Source: Alphaproteobacteria bacterium
Lineage (GTDB): Bacteria > Pseudomonadota > Alphaproteobacteria > RF32 > CAG-977
Reading direction: 5' to 3'
NCBI GenBank assembly: GCA_017476085.1
Contig: JAFVEJ010000118.1
Location: 1 to 12,078, forward strand
Length of the DNA: 12,078 bases
Below the pieces are notes generated by a model. That model saw only the letters and a program-made list of their open reading frames with translations, was not told where the DNA came from and did not search any database. Position numbers and translations under genes: made by a program. Each line of letters begins with the position of its first letter. Within the stretch, counting starts at the first letter, position 1. Shown here piece by piece: positions 1 to 7,558 of the stretch.

Positions 1-91
1 AACCCGCAATAAAAGCGCATTTCGCCGTTGAAAATTTTTCATTCAGAAGAGAATATGCGGTTGTCAGATAATCATTTTCGGGGATAAGCAT
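1..91 (-). CDS. N-terminal fragment of a gene cut by the window edge; possible nucleotidyltransferase fold
   Basis: An open frame on the minus strand begins with ATG at 91 and runs off the left edge after 30 codons. It reads like a real N-terminus: an amphipathic helix (DYLTTAYSLLNEKF) followed by a hydrophobic strand ending in AFIAG, with the next codon starting with T. In nucleotidyltransferase-fold proteins (minimal NTases and aminoglycoside-nucleotidyltransferase-like enzymes) a helix is followed by a strand ending in the GS of the GSxxxG motif, so the visible part matches the approach to that motif. The catalytic residues themselves lie outside the window, so the function is inference only. 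No clear ribosome binding site precedes ATG 91; an in-frame GTG at 103 is an alternative start. A candidate promoter lies just upstream, divergent from the metallopeptidase gene at 246. Confidence 0.45.
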   Translation of the reverse strand, partial: MLIPENDYLTTAYSLLNEKFSTAKCAFIAG

Positions 92-112
92 AGTAAAATT
101 CACAGCAGATTT

Positions 113-140
113 TTTATAGGAAAAGAACGAACAGGGTAAA
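113..140 (-). promoter_or_regulatory. Candidate sigma70-type promoter for the left-edge gene
   Basis: Read on the minus strand, TTTACC (140-135) is followed by 16 bases and TATAAA (118-113). Transcription would start near 106, leaving a leader of about 15 bases before ATG 91. The match to the TTGACA/TATAAT consensus is moderate, and the AT-rich context makes chance matches likely. Confidence 0.35.
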
Positions 141-196
141 AAAATACAGGACGATTAAAAAATAAACGAAAAAAACTTTTTTGTCCAAAGTTTTTG

Positions 197-205
197 TGGT
201 ATCTT
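197..205 (+). promoter_or_regulatory. Candidate extended -10 promoter for the 246-1190 gene
   Basis: TGGTATCTT has the TGn extension directly before a TATCTT -10 hexamer. No good -35 is present: at 17-base spacing there is only a T-run (177-182). A start near 212 would give a leader of about 34 bases containing the AGGAG at 234-238. Placement is tentative. Confidence 0.35.
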
Positions 206-245
206 TATTTTTCAGAGTGTTGTTTTTGTTTTTAGGAGAGCTCTG

Positions 246-1190
246 ATGCCGATAATTGCCGGTCCCGGCGGAATTATGTTCACCGGAATGAATACCCCCG
301 TTGATAAAGCCGAAATCGAACGCCGCGAAAAAGAACGCGAAGAACGAGTGAAAAGACTGATTGATCGGGTGGCAAAATCCAGTCCGACAGGGAAAAAAAT
401 TATCGAATCCGCGATTGAACGGGGAATTTCCATCGGCATAGACGGGGATAAAGGAAATTCATTGGGGTCTTATATGCCCTCGATGAAGTATGTTTCTCTG
501 AATGAAAAAGCCAGCGATGAGCAATTGTTATCGACAATTGTGCATGAATGCCGTCATTCCGAACAGAATCCGAAGCGTGATATGTCTTACACGATGTATG
601 CTTCAATCGGTGAAACACGGGCGATGGAAGCGGATGCGATGGCGCATGAGTGTGCTGCCGTATATCAGATGCGCAAAGCCGAACCGGAAACGTATAAACT
701 GTTTTGCAATCGCCACGGCGGTATTATGCAGGCATACGAAGCTTCTTTTGAAAAGGATAAAGATGAAACAAAGGCAAAAGCCGAAGCTTTTAAAGCGTGG
801 TATGATCATGCCGAATACGTCGAGCTGTATGATCGCAGCGTGACGGAATATATGTCTATGGGACAAATGCACAGCGGCGCTTATAAACAGGATTTGTCCG
901 TTAAAGTTCTGTCGGACAATGTTCCTTATGTTGATCCCGCTTTCTTTACGTCGCAGCGGGCGACGACCGTTTCAGAACAGACGGCTGAAAATGCCGCTAA
1001 AGTCGAACGCGGTCATATTCGCCATGCGCTGAAGCTCTTCGGAAAATCAAAAATGCCGACATCTGCGGATAAATTTTACGTCCGTGAGGCAAACGGACGG
1101 GTCAGGCCGCCCGTCGTTTCCGAAAAATCCGCGGAAAAAACAAATGCGGCGGCGGTTGTTCGCGCCGTTTCCGCTCGGAAAGAGCGTTAA
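246..1190 (+). CDS. Putative zinc metallopeptidase with HExxH motif (314 aa)
   Basis: The protein has the zinc-peptidase signature HECRH at residues 100-104, preceded by a hydrophobic helix (LLSTIV) and followed about 20 residues later by ETRAMEADA (123-131). In zincins of the M48 type a glutamate in such an EAD motif is the third zinc ligand, so E128 (or E123) is the likely partner. Residues 20-45 are a highly charged helix, and the segment around 45-65 (SPTGKK...) precedes the core. The C-terminal third (about 210-314) is basic and has no recognisable domain. There is no signal peptide or membrane segment, so it should be cytoplasmic. ATG 246 is chosen because AGGAG (234-238) sits 7 bases upstream. 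It is clearly homologous to the minus-strand gene at 7547-8506, sharing the SPTGKK, HExRHxEQ, MEADA and AWY blocks. It resembles uncharacterised DUF families of putative metallopeptidases (DUF6782 is the one I have in mind, from memory only). Activity and substrate are unknown. Confidence 0.75.
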   Translation: MPIIAGPGGIMFTGMNTPVDKAEIERREKEREERVKRLIDRVAKSSPTGKKIIESAIERGISIGIDGDKGNSLGSYMPSMKYVSLNEKASDEQLLSTIVHECRHSEQNPKRDMSYTMYASIGETRAMEADAMAHECAAVYQMRKAEPETYKLFCNRHGGIMQAYEASFEKDKDETKAKAEAFKAWYDHAEYVELYDRSVTEYMSMGQMHSGAYKQDLSVKVLSDNVPYVDPAFFTSQRATTVSEQTAENAAKVERGHIRHALKLFGKSKMPTSADKFYVREANGRVRPPVVSEKSAEKTNAAAVVRAVSARKER

Positions 1191-1296
1191 GATTCAGGAT
1201 TTTAAAACAATTTTTCGTTTTTGCCGCGGCGGATTTTTCCGGACCGCGTCAGAAAAGCGTAAAGAAAAAGAAATTCTCTTTAACTATAAAATAAGA

Positions 1297-1324
1297 TTGC
1301 AATTCATTCGGATCGCTTTATACT
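1297..1324 (+). promoter_or_regulatory. Sigma70-type promoter of the yajC-secD-secF operon
   Basis: TTGCAA (1297-1302), a 16-base spacer and TATACT (1319-1324) form a good promoter. Transcription from about 1331 gives a leader of roughly 30 bases carrying GGAG (1350-1353) 7 bases before the yajC ATG. Nothing between 1191 and 1296 looks like a T-tailed terminator for the preceding gene; the only structure is a bulged CGCGG...CCGCG hairpin near 1224-1250. Confidence 0.6.
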
Positions 1325-1360
1325 TCTTTAGCTTTAACTTTTTACGAATGGAGATGCATT

Positions 1361-1780
1361 ATGCTGATCAATCCCGCTATTGCACAGGAAGCCGCTGTTA
1401 CGGCCGCCGCTGCCGTCGATCCGGCTGCGGCAGCGAACCCGATACGCATTTTATTGCAATTTTTAGTTATTTTCGCGGTTTTTTATTTCTTTTTGATTCG
1501 TCCTCAGCAGAAAAAATTAAAAGATCATCAAATGATGCAGACGAATATTTGCCGCGGAGATACAATCGTCACGTTTGGTGGAATCGTCGGAAAAGTAATC
1601 CGTTCCAATTCGGATGATTTGCTGGTTGAAATCGCGGACGGTGTCCGGGTTGTCGTCGTAAGAGACCGGGTGTTGGATAGTCGGACGCAGCCGTCATCTT
1701 CTTTGACGGAAGATGAATCCGTAAACGATAACGCAAAAAAAGGCAGTGAAGGCCTGAAAGACGTTTTAACAAAAAAATAA
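1361..1780 (+). CDS. yajC: Sec translocon accessory protein YajC
   Basis: YajC is a small single-span inner-membrane protein that joins SecD and SecF in the holotranslocon and supports Sec-dependent export and membrane insertion. After a short Ala-rich N-terminus (1-26) there is one transmembrane helix (about 28-46), ending in the family hallmark FLIRPQQKK (44-52). Then comes the cytoplasmic beta-rich domain with GDTIVTFGGIVGKV (66-79). At 139 residues it is longer than the E. coli protein (110), owing to the Ala-rich N-terminus and an acidic/Ser-rich tail. It is the first gene of the operon, with 12 bases between its stop and secD, and it starts after GGAG at 1350-1353. A longer overlapping open frame from 1084 in another frame is a shadow. 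Confidence 0.96.
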   Translation: MLINPAIAQEAAVTAAAAVDPAAAANPIRILLQFLVIFAVFYFFLIRPQQKKLKDHQMMQTNICRGDTIVTFGGIVGKVIRSNSDDLLVEIADGVRVVVVRDRVLDSRTQPSSSLTEDESVNDNAKKGSEGLKDVLTKK

Positions 1781-1792
1781 AAGGAAATTCAG

Positions 1793-3346
1793 ATGTTTAA
1801 TTATCCTAAATGGAAAATAGCACTGATTACCGTTATCGCGGCAGCAGGACTGTTTTTCTGCGTTCCCAATTTTTTGCCTAAAGCTCAACAGGAAAAGTTG
1901 CCTGAATGGTGGCGTCCGATGACGTTGGGACTGGATTTGCAGGGGGGCTCTCAGCTGTTGCTGCAGGTTGATTTGGATCAGGTGGTAACGGATCAGCTGA
2001 ACGGTATTCTGGATGCGGCTCGCAGCAATTTGCGTGAAAAAAGCATCAGATATACGGGGTTGAATGTCTCCGACGGCGCTTTAAATGTGAAAATCGTCAA
2101 AGACGATCAGATCGCCCGGGCAAAAGAATTGCTGCGCAAAATCGATAAAGGCAATCTGGAAGTGACGGAAGACGGGAATCTGTTGACTGTTCGCTACACG
2201 GAACAGGCTTTGACAAAAATGAAATCCGATGCCGTGGATCAATCAATTGAAATCGTGCGTCGCCGTATTGATCAGTTAGGGACGCGCGAACCGTCAATTA
2301 TGCGTCAGGGATCCGATCGTATTATGGTGCAGCTGCCCGGTGTGGAAGATCCGAATGAAGTAAAAAAATTGCTGGGAAAAACAGCAAAAATGTCTTTCCA
2401 TTTTGTGGATGAAAAAACAACGTTGGCGGATGCCCGCCGCGGCAAAATTTCTCCTGAATCAAAAGTCGTTCCGGGGAACGATGATGCCGGCCACTATGTG
2501 ATTGAACGCAAATCGAGAGTCGGAGGGGAACATCTGACGGATGCCCGCGCCGATTTTGCCGAAGGGGAACCGGTTGTCGCTTTCCGTTTTAATTCTTATG
2601 GCAGCAAGCGTTTCGGAGCGGCGACCCGTGACGGTGTCGGTCGTCGTCTGGCTATCGTTTTGGACGGTCAGGTACTGACTGCTCCCGAAGTGAAAACGGC
2701 TATTACCGGAGGTTCCGGAATTATTACCGGTAACTTTACGGTACAAAGCGCTTCCGAATTAGCTTTGATGCTGCGTTCCGGCGCTTTGCCCGCTCCGTTG
2801 GAAGTTGTTGAAGAACGCATTGTCGGACCGGGATTGGGAACGGATTCGATCGACGCCGGAAAGAAATCCTGCGTGATCGGTTTGGTTTTGGTATTGGCGT
2901 TTGTTTTGGCGACTTACGGTTTGTTCGGTTTGTTCGCTGATATCGCTTTGGTTCTGAACCTTGTGTTGTTGTGCGGTTTGATGAGTGCTTTAAACTGTAC
3001 GCTGACTTTGCCGGGAATTGCCGGTATCGCATTGACGCTGGGAATGGCGGTTGACGCAAACGTGTTGATTTATGAACGTATGCGCGAAGAACAAGCATTG
3101 GGCCGGTCCGTTTTAAATACGGTTGAGGCCGGATTTGAAAACGCTTCTTCGGCGATTTTCGATTCCAATCTGACCAGCCTGTTTGCCGGAGCCATTCTGA
3201 TCTGGTTGGGCAACGGCCCCGTGCGCGGGTTTGGCGTGACAACCTGCTTAGGATTGGTGACCTCTGTCTTTACGGCGGTTTATGTGACGAAAGTGCTGAT
3301 TTTGGTTTGGATTAAAATCTTTAAACCGAAACAGCTGAACGTGTAA
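1793..3346 (+). CDS. secD: Protein translocase subunit SecD
   Basis: SecD is an RND-superfamily membrane protein which, with SecF, uses the proton motive force to pull preproteins out of the SecYEG channel on the periplasmic side. The 517-residue protein has an N-terminal transmembrane helix (about 8-27) and the diagnostic LGLDLQGG (45-52). A large periplasmic P1 region follows (about 55-335, including IVRRRIDQLGTREPSI), then ALPAPLEVVEERIVGPGLG (331-349) leading into a C-terminal bundle of five membrane helices. The conserved GMAVDANVLIYERMREE (417-433) carries D421, the acidic residue in the fourth membrane helix implicated in proton coupling. Length is normal for a stand-alone SecD. The ribosome site AAGGAA lies in the 12-base gap after yajC, and secF follows after 11 bases, so the three are one transcript. 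Confidence 0.98.
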   Translation: MFNYPKWKIALITVIAAAGLFFCVPNFLPKAQQEKLPEWWRPMTLGLDLQGGSQLLLQVDLDQVVTDQLNGILDAARSNLREKSIRYTGLNVSDGALNVKIVKDDQIARAKELLRKIDKGNLEVTEDGNLLTVRYTEQALTKMKSDAVDQSIEIVRRRIDQLGTREPSIMRQGSDRIMVQLPGVEDPNEVKKLLGKTAKMSFHFVDEKTTLADARRGKISPESKVVPGNDDAGHYVIERKSRVGGEHLTDARADFAEGEPVVAFRFNSYGSKRFGAATRDGVGRRLAIVLDGQVLTAPEVKTAITGGSGIITGNFTVQSASELALMLRSGALPAPLEVVEERIVGPGLGTDSIDAGKKSCVIGLVLVLAFVLATYGLFGLFADIALVLNLVLLCGLMSALNCTLTLPGIAGIALTLGMAVDANVLIYERMREEQALGRSVLNTVEAGFENASSAIFDSNLTSLFAGAILIWLGNGPVRGFGVTTCLGLVTSVFTAVYVTKVLILVWIKIFKPKQLNV

Positions 3347-3357
3347 GGAGAATTGAA

Positions 3358-4296
3358 ATGCCCAGACTTATTCATTTTTTCATTAAACCGACGCACGTTA
3401 ATTTTATCGGCGCGCGCAAACCGGCGTTTTTTCTGTCGTTGTTGTTGATTTTGATTTCGATATTTTCCGTTGCTACCAAAGGCATGAATTTCGGAATCGA
3501 TTTTAAAGGCGGCGTTTTAATGGAAGTGCAGGCTGAAGAAAAAATCGATATGAAAGAAATGCGCTCTAAGCTTGCTGATCTGAATGTCGATCTGCAGCCT
3601 GTCGGGGAAAACGGTACGGAAGTGTTGATCACGGCTTTAGGACACGGCGATAACGAACAGGAACAAATGAAAATCGCAAACGTAATTCGTCAGGAGTTGG
3701 GTGAAGACTTTTCTTTCCGCCGGATTGAAATGGTCGGTCCCCGCGTCGGAGCGGAGTTGATTCATAATTGTATTCTGGCTCTGGTTCTGGCCGGAGTTAT
3801 GATCACGGTTTATGTGTGGACCCGTTTTGAATGGGAGTTCGCATTGGGGACAATGTTGTCTTTGATCCATGACATAATCATAGCTGTCGGATTGTTTTCT
3901 ATTTTCCAGCTGGATTTTGACATTACCATCATTGCGGGTTTGATGACGTTGGCCGGTTTTTCCGTGAACGATACGATCGTTTCCTATGACCGTATGCGGG
4001 AAAATCTTCATAAATATCGCAAGATGCCGATTGATGAAATGATCAATAAGACAACAAACGAGATGTTGCCGCGTACATTGTTGACCGGTATGTCCACGAT
4101 TATTATGCTGACAATTATGCTGTTTATCGGCGGCCCTGTTTTGCAGGGATTCGCGTTGATGATGTTATGGGGGATTTTGGTCGGAACATATTCTTCCATT
4201 TATGTGGCGATGCCGATTCTGATGTATTTGGATGTTCGCAAAACAATGGAGAATAAAAATCAAAATCTTAACCCGTTTGAAGATCAAAAAGATTGA
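3358..4296 (+). CDS. secF: Protein translocase subunit SecF
   Basis: SecF pairs with SecD to form the six-plus-six helix RND-like export motor of the Sec system. The 312-residue protein has a first transmembrane helix at about 22-40 and the SecF signature FGIDFKGG (45-52). It then has a compact periplasmic domain ending in RRIEMVGPRVGAEL (121-134) and five further membrane helices. GFSVNDTIVSYDRMREN (200-216), with D205, corresponds to the proton-coupling region. The short C-terminal tail is charged. A strong TAAGGAG overlapping the secD stop codon serves as its ribosome binding site, suggesting translational coupling. It is the last gene of the operon; a hairpin at 4350-4390 follows. Confidence 0.97.
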   Translation: MPRLIHFFIKPTHVNFIGARKPAFFLSLLLILISIFSVATKGMNFGIDFKGGVLMEVQAEEKIDMKEMRSKLADLNVDLQPVGENGTEVLITALGHGDNEQEQMKIANVIRQELGEDFSFRRIEMVGPRVGAELIHNCILALVLAGVMITVYVWTRFEWEFALGTMLSLIHDIIIAVGLFSIFQLDFDITIIAGLMTLAGFSVNDTIVSYDRMRENLHKYRKMPIDEMINKTTNEMLPRTLLTGMSTIIMLTIMLFIGGPVLQGFALMMLWGILVGTYSSIYVAMPILMYLDVRKTMENKNQNLNPFEDQKD

Positions 4297-4349
4297 AAAA
4301 TAAAAAACGTGTTTGAGTAAATCGCGTCCCCCAAAACGGGGAAAATGAA

Positions 4350-4390
4350 AAAGCTCTCTTGCAGACCGGAAAGGAATGCAGGAGAGCTTT
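4350..4390. terminator. 14-bp hairpin after secF, probable operon terminator
   Basis: The arms 4350-4363 and 4377-4390 pair over 14 positions with one G-T wobble, leaving a 13-base loop. On the plus strand the stem ends in only TTT before GAATT, a weak tail for intrinsic termination. On the minus strand it runs into TTTTTCATTTT, a better tail, although no minus-strand gene ends here. Termination or 3'-end protection of the sec mRNA is the simplest role. Confidence 0.6.
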
Positions 4391-4586
4391 GAATTAGATA
4401 AACCATAACGGAGAAGAAAAGAAGGACAGAAAAGGAGAGGCGGAAAGAATACGAAATTTCATAAACAAGGTCACTTTGAAAAAGGAGACTAAAATAGAAC
4501 AAGAAAATATAGACAAAGAAAGGGTGCTTTTTTATGAAAAATTTATTGGGTGTTCGAAGCATTTTTTTATAAAGAGTGAAAAATGT
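4391..4586. other. Purine-rich intergenic stretch without a convincing gene
   Basis: This is the bulk of the 353-bp gap between secF and the 4650 gene. The plus strand is strongly purine-biased, especially 4411-4460 and 4479-4525, with several GGAG-like runs. One plus-strand frame stays open from about 4398 to a TAG at 4632-4634, but it has no ATG and only a possible TTG start at 4476 (AAGG 5 bases upstream), giving 52 residues. Open frames are expected on a purine-rich strand because all stop codons begin with T. I see no stable RNA or repeat here beyond the hairpin at its left edge. Confidence 0.5.
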
Positions 4587-4615
4587 TTGACAAAAAGAAA
4601 GAATGAGGATATTTC
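4587..4615 (+). promoter_or_regulatory. Candidate promoter for the 4650-5357 gene
   Basis: A perfect TTGACA (4587-4592) is followed after 17 bases by TATTTC (4610-4615), a weak -10. An alternative just upstream pairs TTGGGT (4546-4551) with TATAAA (4568-4573) over 16 bases. Either would give a short leader containing AGGAG (4639-4643), 6 bases before the ATG. Confidence 0.45.
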
Positions 4616-4649
4616 TAAAGAAAATACATTTTAGCAGCAGGAGAGTATT

Positions 4650-5357
4650 ATGGAAATAGTGCATGTTAAGCACAGCTATCATAAAAAAGTGAAAACTGAG
4701 GAAAGAGAAGCTCTTGTCGGCAGTTCAGCAACACGCAAATTGTTGCGCGCGTATTTAGAAAATGCGATCGTCTTAACAAAGGGCAAATCGAAAAGTGAAG
4801 CAAAACATGCCCTTGAGGACTATTTTGAAAAGGCGGATAAAAAAGATCTGTTGGAAGCTCCCGACGCTTTAGACGTGGTTAAAGCTAAAGAAAAAAGACT
4901 GAAAGATAAAGCCGCAAACGCCAGTTTGAAAACAAAAGTGAATTATGCTTCCGATGCGGATATAGGAAATGTTTCCGATGTTGTTGCCGGAGGAATGGCA
5001 GCAGTGGCAACGGTGACTGTAGCGCCGATCGTAGCTAATGATCCCAACACATTAGGGGCGACATTATTTGTGGCAACAACGGCGTATATGGCTGCAAAAG
5101 CAGGAAAGCTGATGGCTGCGGAAATGTCGGCTTCTAAAACGCCGGAAGAAAAAAAGTCTGCGCGCGATTATGCTAATGTCAAGCATGCGCAGTTGGCATT
5201 GAAAATGTTGAAAAAGGAAATCGAAGCGCCGATTAAAGCAGCTGAAAAGGCTAAACGGAAAGAAGAAGTTGCTCAGCTGTTTGCTGCCGGTTACGGTCAA
5301 CCGAGCGGCGGTTTGGTTCAGGCTGCTATGTTGAATAAACAAAAAGCCGGTCGTTAA
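4650..5357 (+). CDS. Uncharacterised Ala/Lys-rich protein with a possible hydrophobic hairpin (235 aa)
   Basis: I do not recognise this family. The start is firm: ATG 4650 has AGGAG 6 bases upstream. Residues 1-100 are charged and predicted helical (KSEAKHALEDYFEKADKKDLL). Two hydrophobic, Ala/Val/Gly-rich segments follow (about 110-129 and 134-150), separated by a short NDPNT turn that would suit a helical hairpin in or on a membrane. The rest (about 160-235) is again charged helix (KHAQLALKMLKKEIEAPIKAAEKAKRKEEVAQL) ending in a Gly-rich, basic tail. There is no signal peptide and no cysteine pattern or catalytic motif. It stands alone, with its own candidate promoter and a strong terminator after it, between the sec operon and convergent genes. 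Coding bias (frequent GCN and AAA codons, a ribosome site, a defined terminator) supports a real gene. A membrane-associated structural or effector-like role is possible but unsupported. Confidence 0.8.
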   Translation: MEIVHVKHSYHKKVKTEEREALVGSSATRKLLRAYLENAIVLTKGKSKSEAKHALEDYFEKADKKDLLEAPDALDVVKAKEKRLKDKAANASLKTKVNYASDADIGNVSDVVAGGMAAVATVTVAPIVANDPNTLGATLFVATTAYMAAKAGKLMAAEMSASKTPEEKKSARDYANVKHAQLALKMLKKEIEAPIKAAEKAKRKEEVAQLFAAGYGQPSGGLVQAAMLNKQKAGR

Positions 5358-5377
5358 TAATATTTACGGATATTTTT

Positions 5378-5410
5378 AAACCCCTGTTATTCGTTTTAAC
5401 AGGGGTTTTT
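5378..5410 (+). terminator. Intrinsic terminator after the 4650-5357 gene, shared in the convergent gap
   Basis: Arms 5378-5389 (AAACCCCTGTTA) and 5397-5408 pair perfectly over 12 bp with a 7-base loop; T5406-T5410 form the tail on the plus strand. It lies 20 bases after the stop codon. On the minus strand, after the ankyrin gene ending at 5440, the stem is followed only by TTT then A's, so termination from that side should be weaker. Confidence 0.9.
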
Positions 5411-5439
5411 AATATAAAAATCAGGTGCGATAAAAAGTA

Positions 5440-6543
5440 CTAACGAAGAGTTTTGCTTAATTCCCAGAAAACTTCCGTATGATGCAAAGCAGGATTGTTT
5501 TTAGCATAATCAAAGGCGGTTGCGCCCGTGTTGTCTGCTACGGCAGGATCCATTCCCATATCCAGCAAGAATCCGGGAACGGCGGGATTGGGATTGCTGC
5601 CGGCTGCGGCCATTAAAGCTGTTCTGCCGTTGACTGTTTCATGCAGACTAGCTCCTTCCGCCAGTAAAGCTTCCAAAATACGGGGATTGGGATTTAAAGC
5701 TGCAGCCCATAGTAAAGGTGTGGCGGACAAAGACGGATCCCGTTCTTTTATATTTGCGCCATATTTCATAAGTGTATGAATAACGGCCGGAGCCGGATTT
5801 TTAATGGCAGCCAGTAATAGGGCGGAAGCTCCTTTGTTGTTTTTGTCTGTTATTTTGGCTCCATGTTTGAGCAGAAGTTCTGCAACGGCCGGATTAATAT
5901 TAGCTTCTGCCGCATATAAAAGAGCCGTATAGCCATCTTGATCTTTAGCATTGATGTTTGCTCCGCCGGTAATCAAAGCTTCTGTCACGGCCGGATTGAT
6001 GTTTTTACCGCAAGCCAGCATCAAAGCCGTTATGCCGTTAGGAGCGGCGCTGTTTACAGACGCCCCTGCAGCGATTAGTAAAGAGGCAACGGCCGGATTA
6101 TTGTTTTCTTTTGCGGCAATCATAAGAGCGTTGACGTTGAATTTATTGTCTCGTTCGGTAACATCCGCTCCGCAGTCAAGCAAAAGATTACATACGGCGG
6201 GGTTTTCATTTTCTTTTGCTGCCCAAAGCAGAGCCGTCATACCGTTTTCATCTTTATCGGAAAGGCAGGCGCCGCTTTCCAAAAGCAGATCTGTAATCTC
6301 TATATTGGGATTCATCATAGAGGCATACATTAAAGGCGTCATCCCATGAGCGTCTTTTAAATTTATATCTGCCCCCGAATCTATCAAAAAAGATAAGATT
6401 CCCGCGTTAGGACTTTTAGCTGAAGCAAAAGCCAAAAGCGTCATTCCGTTTTCATCGAATTGATTGATTGTTGTTGTGTTTAAAAAAGCGGTTTTCAGTT
6501 GTTCAAGATCGCCGGAATAAATATGTTCAAAAATCGGATTCAT
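5440..6543 (-). CDS. Ankyrin-repeat protein with 34-residue NPAV-type repeats (367 aa)
   Basis: The protein is almost entirely an ankyrin solenoid: an N-terminal cap helix pair (1-30), about nine repeats starting near residues 32, 66, 100, 135, 169, 203, 237, 272 and 305, and a degenerate C-terminal cap (about 339-367). The repeat pattern is G-T-A-L-L-x-A-A ... N-x-N-P-A-V-x-x-L-L-L-x-x-G-A-x-I-x-x-K-D. The period is 34 rather than the usual 33, with the extra residue in the N-x-N-P turn between the helices. There is no signal peptide, membrane span or attached enzymatic domain, so a cytoplasmic binding scaffold is most likely. Its start lies 15 bases after the trxB stop, suggesting co-transcription; the ribosome site (GGGGCAAAAGAA before ATG) is weak. 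Ankyrin proteins often mediate protein-protein contacts, in hosts or in the bacterium; the partner is unknown. Confidence 0.93.
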   Translation of the reverse strand: MNPIFEHIYSGDLEQLKTAFLNTTTINQFDENGMTLLAFASAKSPNAGILSFLIDSGADINLKDAHGMTPLMYASMMNPNIEITDLLLESGACLSDKDENGMTALLWAAKENENPAVCNLLLDCGADVTERDNKFNVNALMIAAKENNNPAVASLLIAAGASVNSAAPNGITALMLACGKNINPAVTEALITGGANINAKDQDGYTALLYAAEANINPAVAELLLKHGAKITDKNNKGASALLLAAIKNPAPAVIHTLMKYGANIKERDPSLSATPLLWAAALNPNPRILEALLAEGASLHETVNGRTALMAAAGSNPNPAVPGFLLDMGMDPAVADNTGATAFDYAKNNPALHHTEVFWELSKTLR

Positions 6544-6558
6544 TTCTTTTGCCCCGAA

Positions 6559-7530
<972 letters not shown>

Positions 7531-7532
7531 CT

Positions 7533-7558
7533 AAAAAAGCCTCTTCTCAGAGGCTTTT
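7533..7558 (-). terminator. Intrinsic terminator overlapping the 3' end of the second metallopeptidase gene
   Basis: Arms 7535-7544 and 7549-7558 form a 10-bp stem (AAAAGCCTCT / AGAGGCTTTT) with a 4-base loop and six T's on the minus strand (7538-7533). The left arm of the transcript is the last codons of the gene and the TGA stop (7549-7547) sits at the top of the stem. trxB begins 30 bases after the tail. Confidence 0.85.

Noticed and set aside
1220..1250. GC-rich hairpin after the first metallopeptidase gene as a terminator
   Set aside because: The stem is interrupted by bulges and is not followed by a T-run, so intrinsic termination is not supported.
1084..1617. Plus-strand open frame of 177 codons spanning the end of the first metallopeptidase and the start of yajC
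   Set aside because: It overlaps two genes with clear motifs in other frames, crosses the operon promoter and has low-complexity Phe/Arg composition.
4534..4572. A 12-codon ATG frame that could be a leader peptide upstream of the 4650 gene
   Set aside because: No ribosome binding site at proper spacing, no attenuator hairpin after it, and it lies upstream of the most likely promoter.
4284..4682. Minus-strand open frame of 132 codons in the sec/4650 gap, Phe/Leu-rich and membrane-like
   Set aside because: It is the complement of a purine-rich stretch, runs through the hairpin and the promoter of the 4650 gene, and overlaps that gene's start; no ribosome site or motif supports it.
5440..6543. 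Regularly spaced similar DNA segments (ACGGCCGGATT-like) that could suggest a repeat array
   Set aside because: The spacing of about 102 bases and the conserved reading frame show that they encode ankyrin repeats; the segments diverge too much for CRISPR repeats and there are no spacers.
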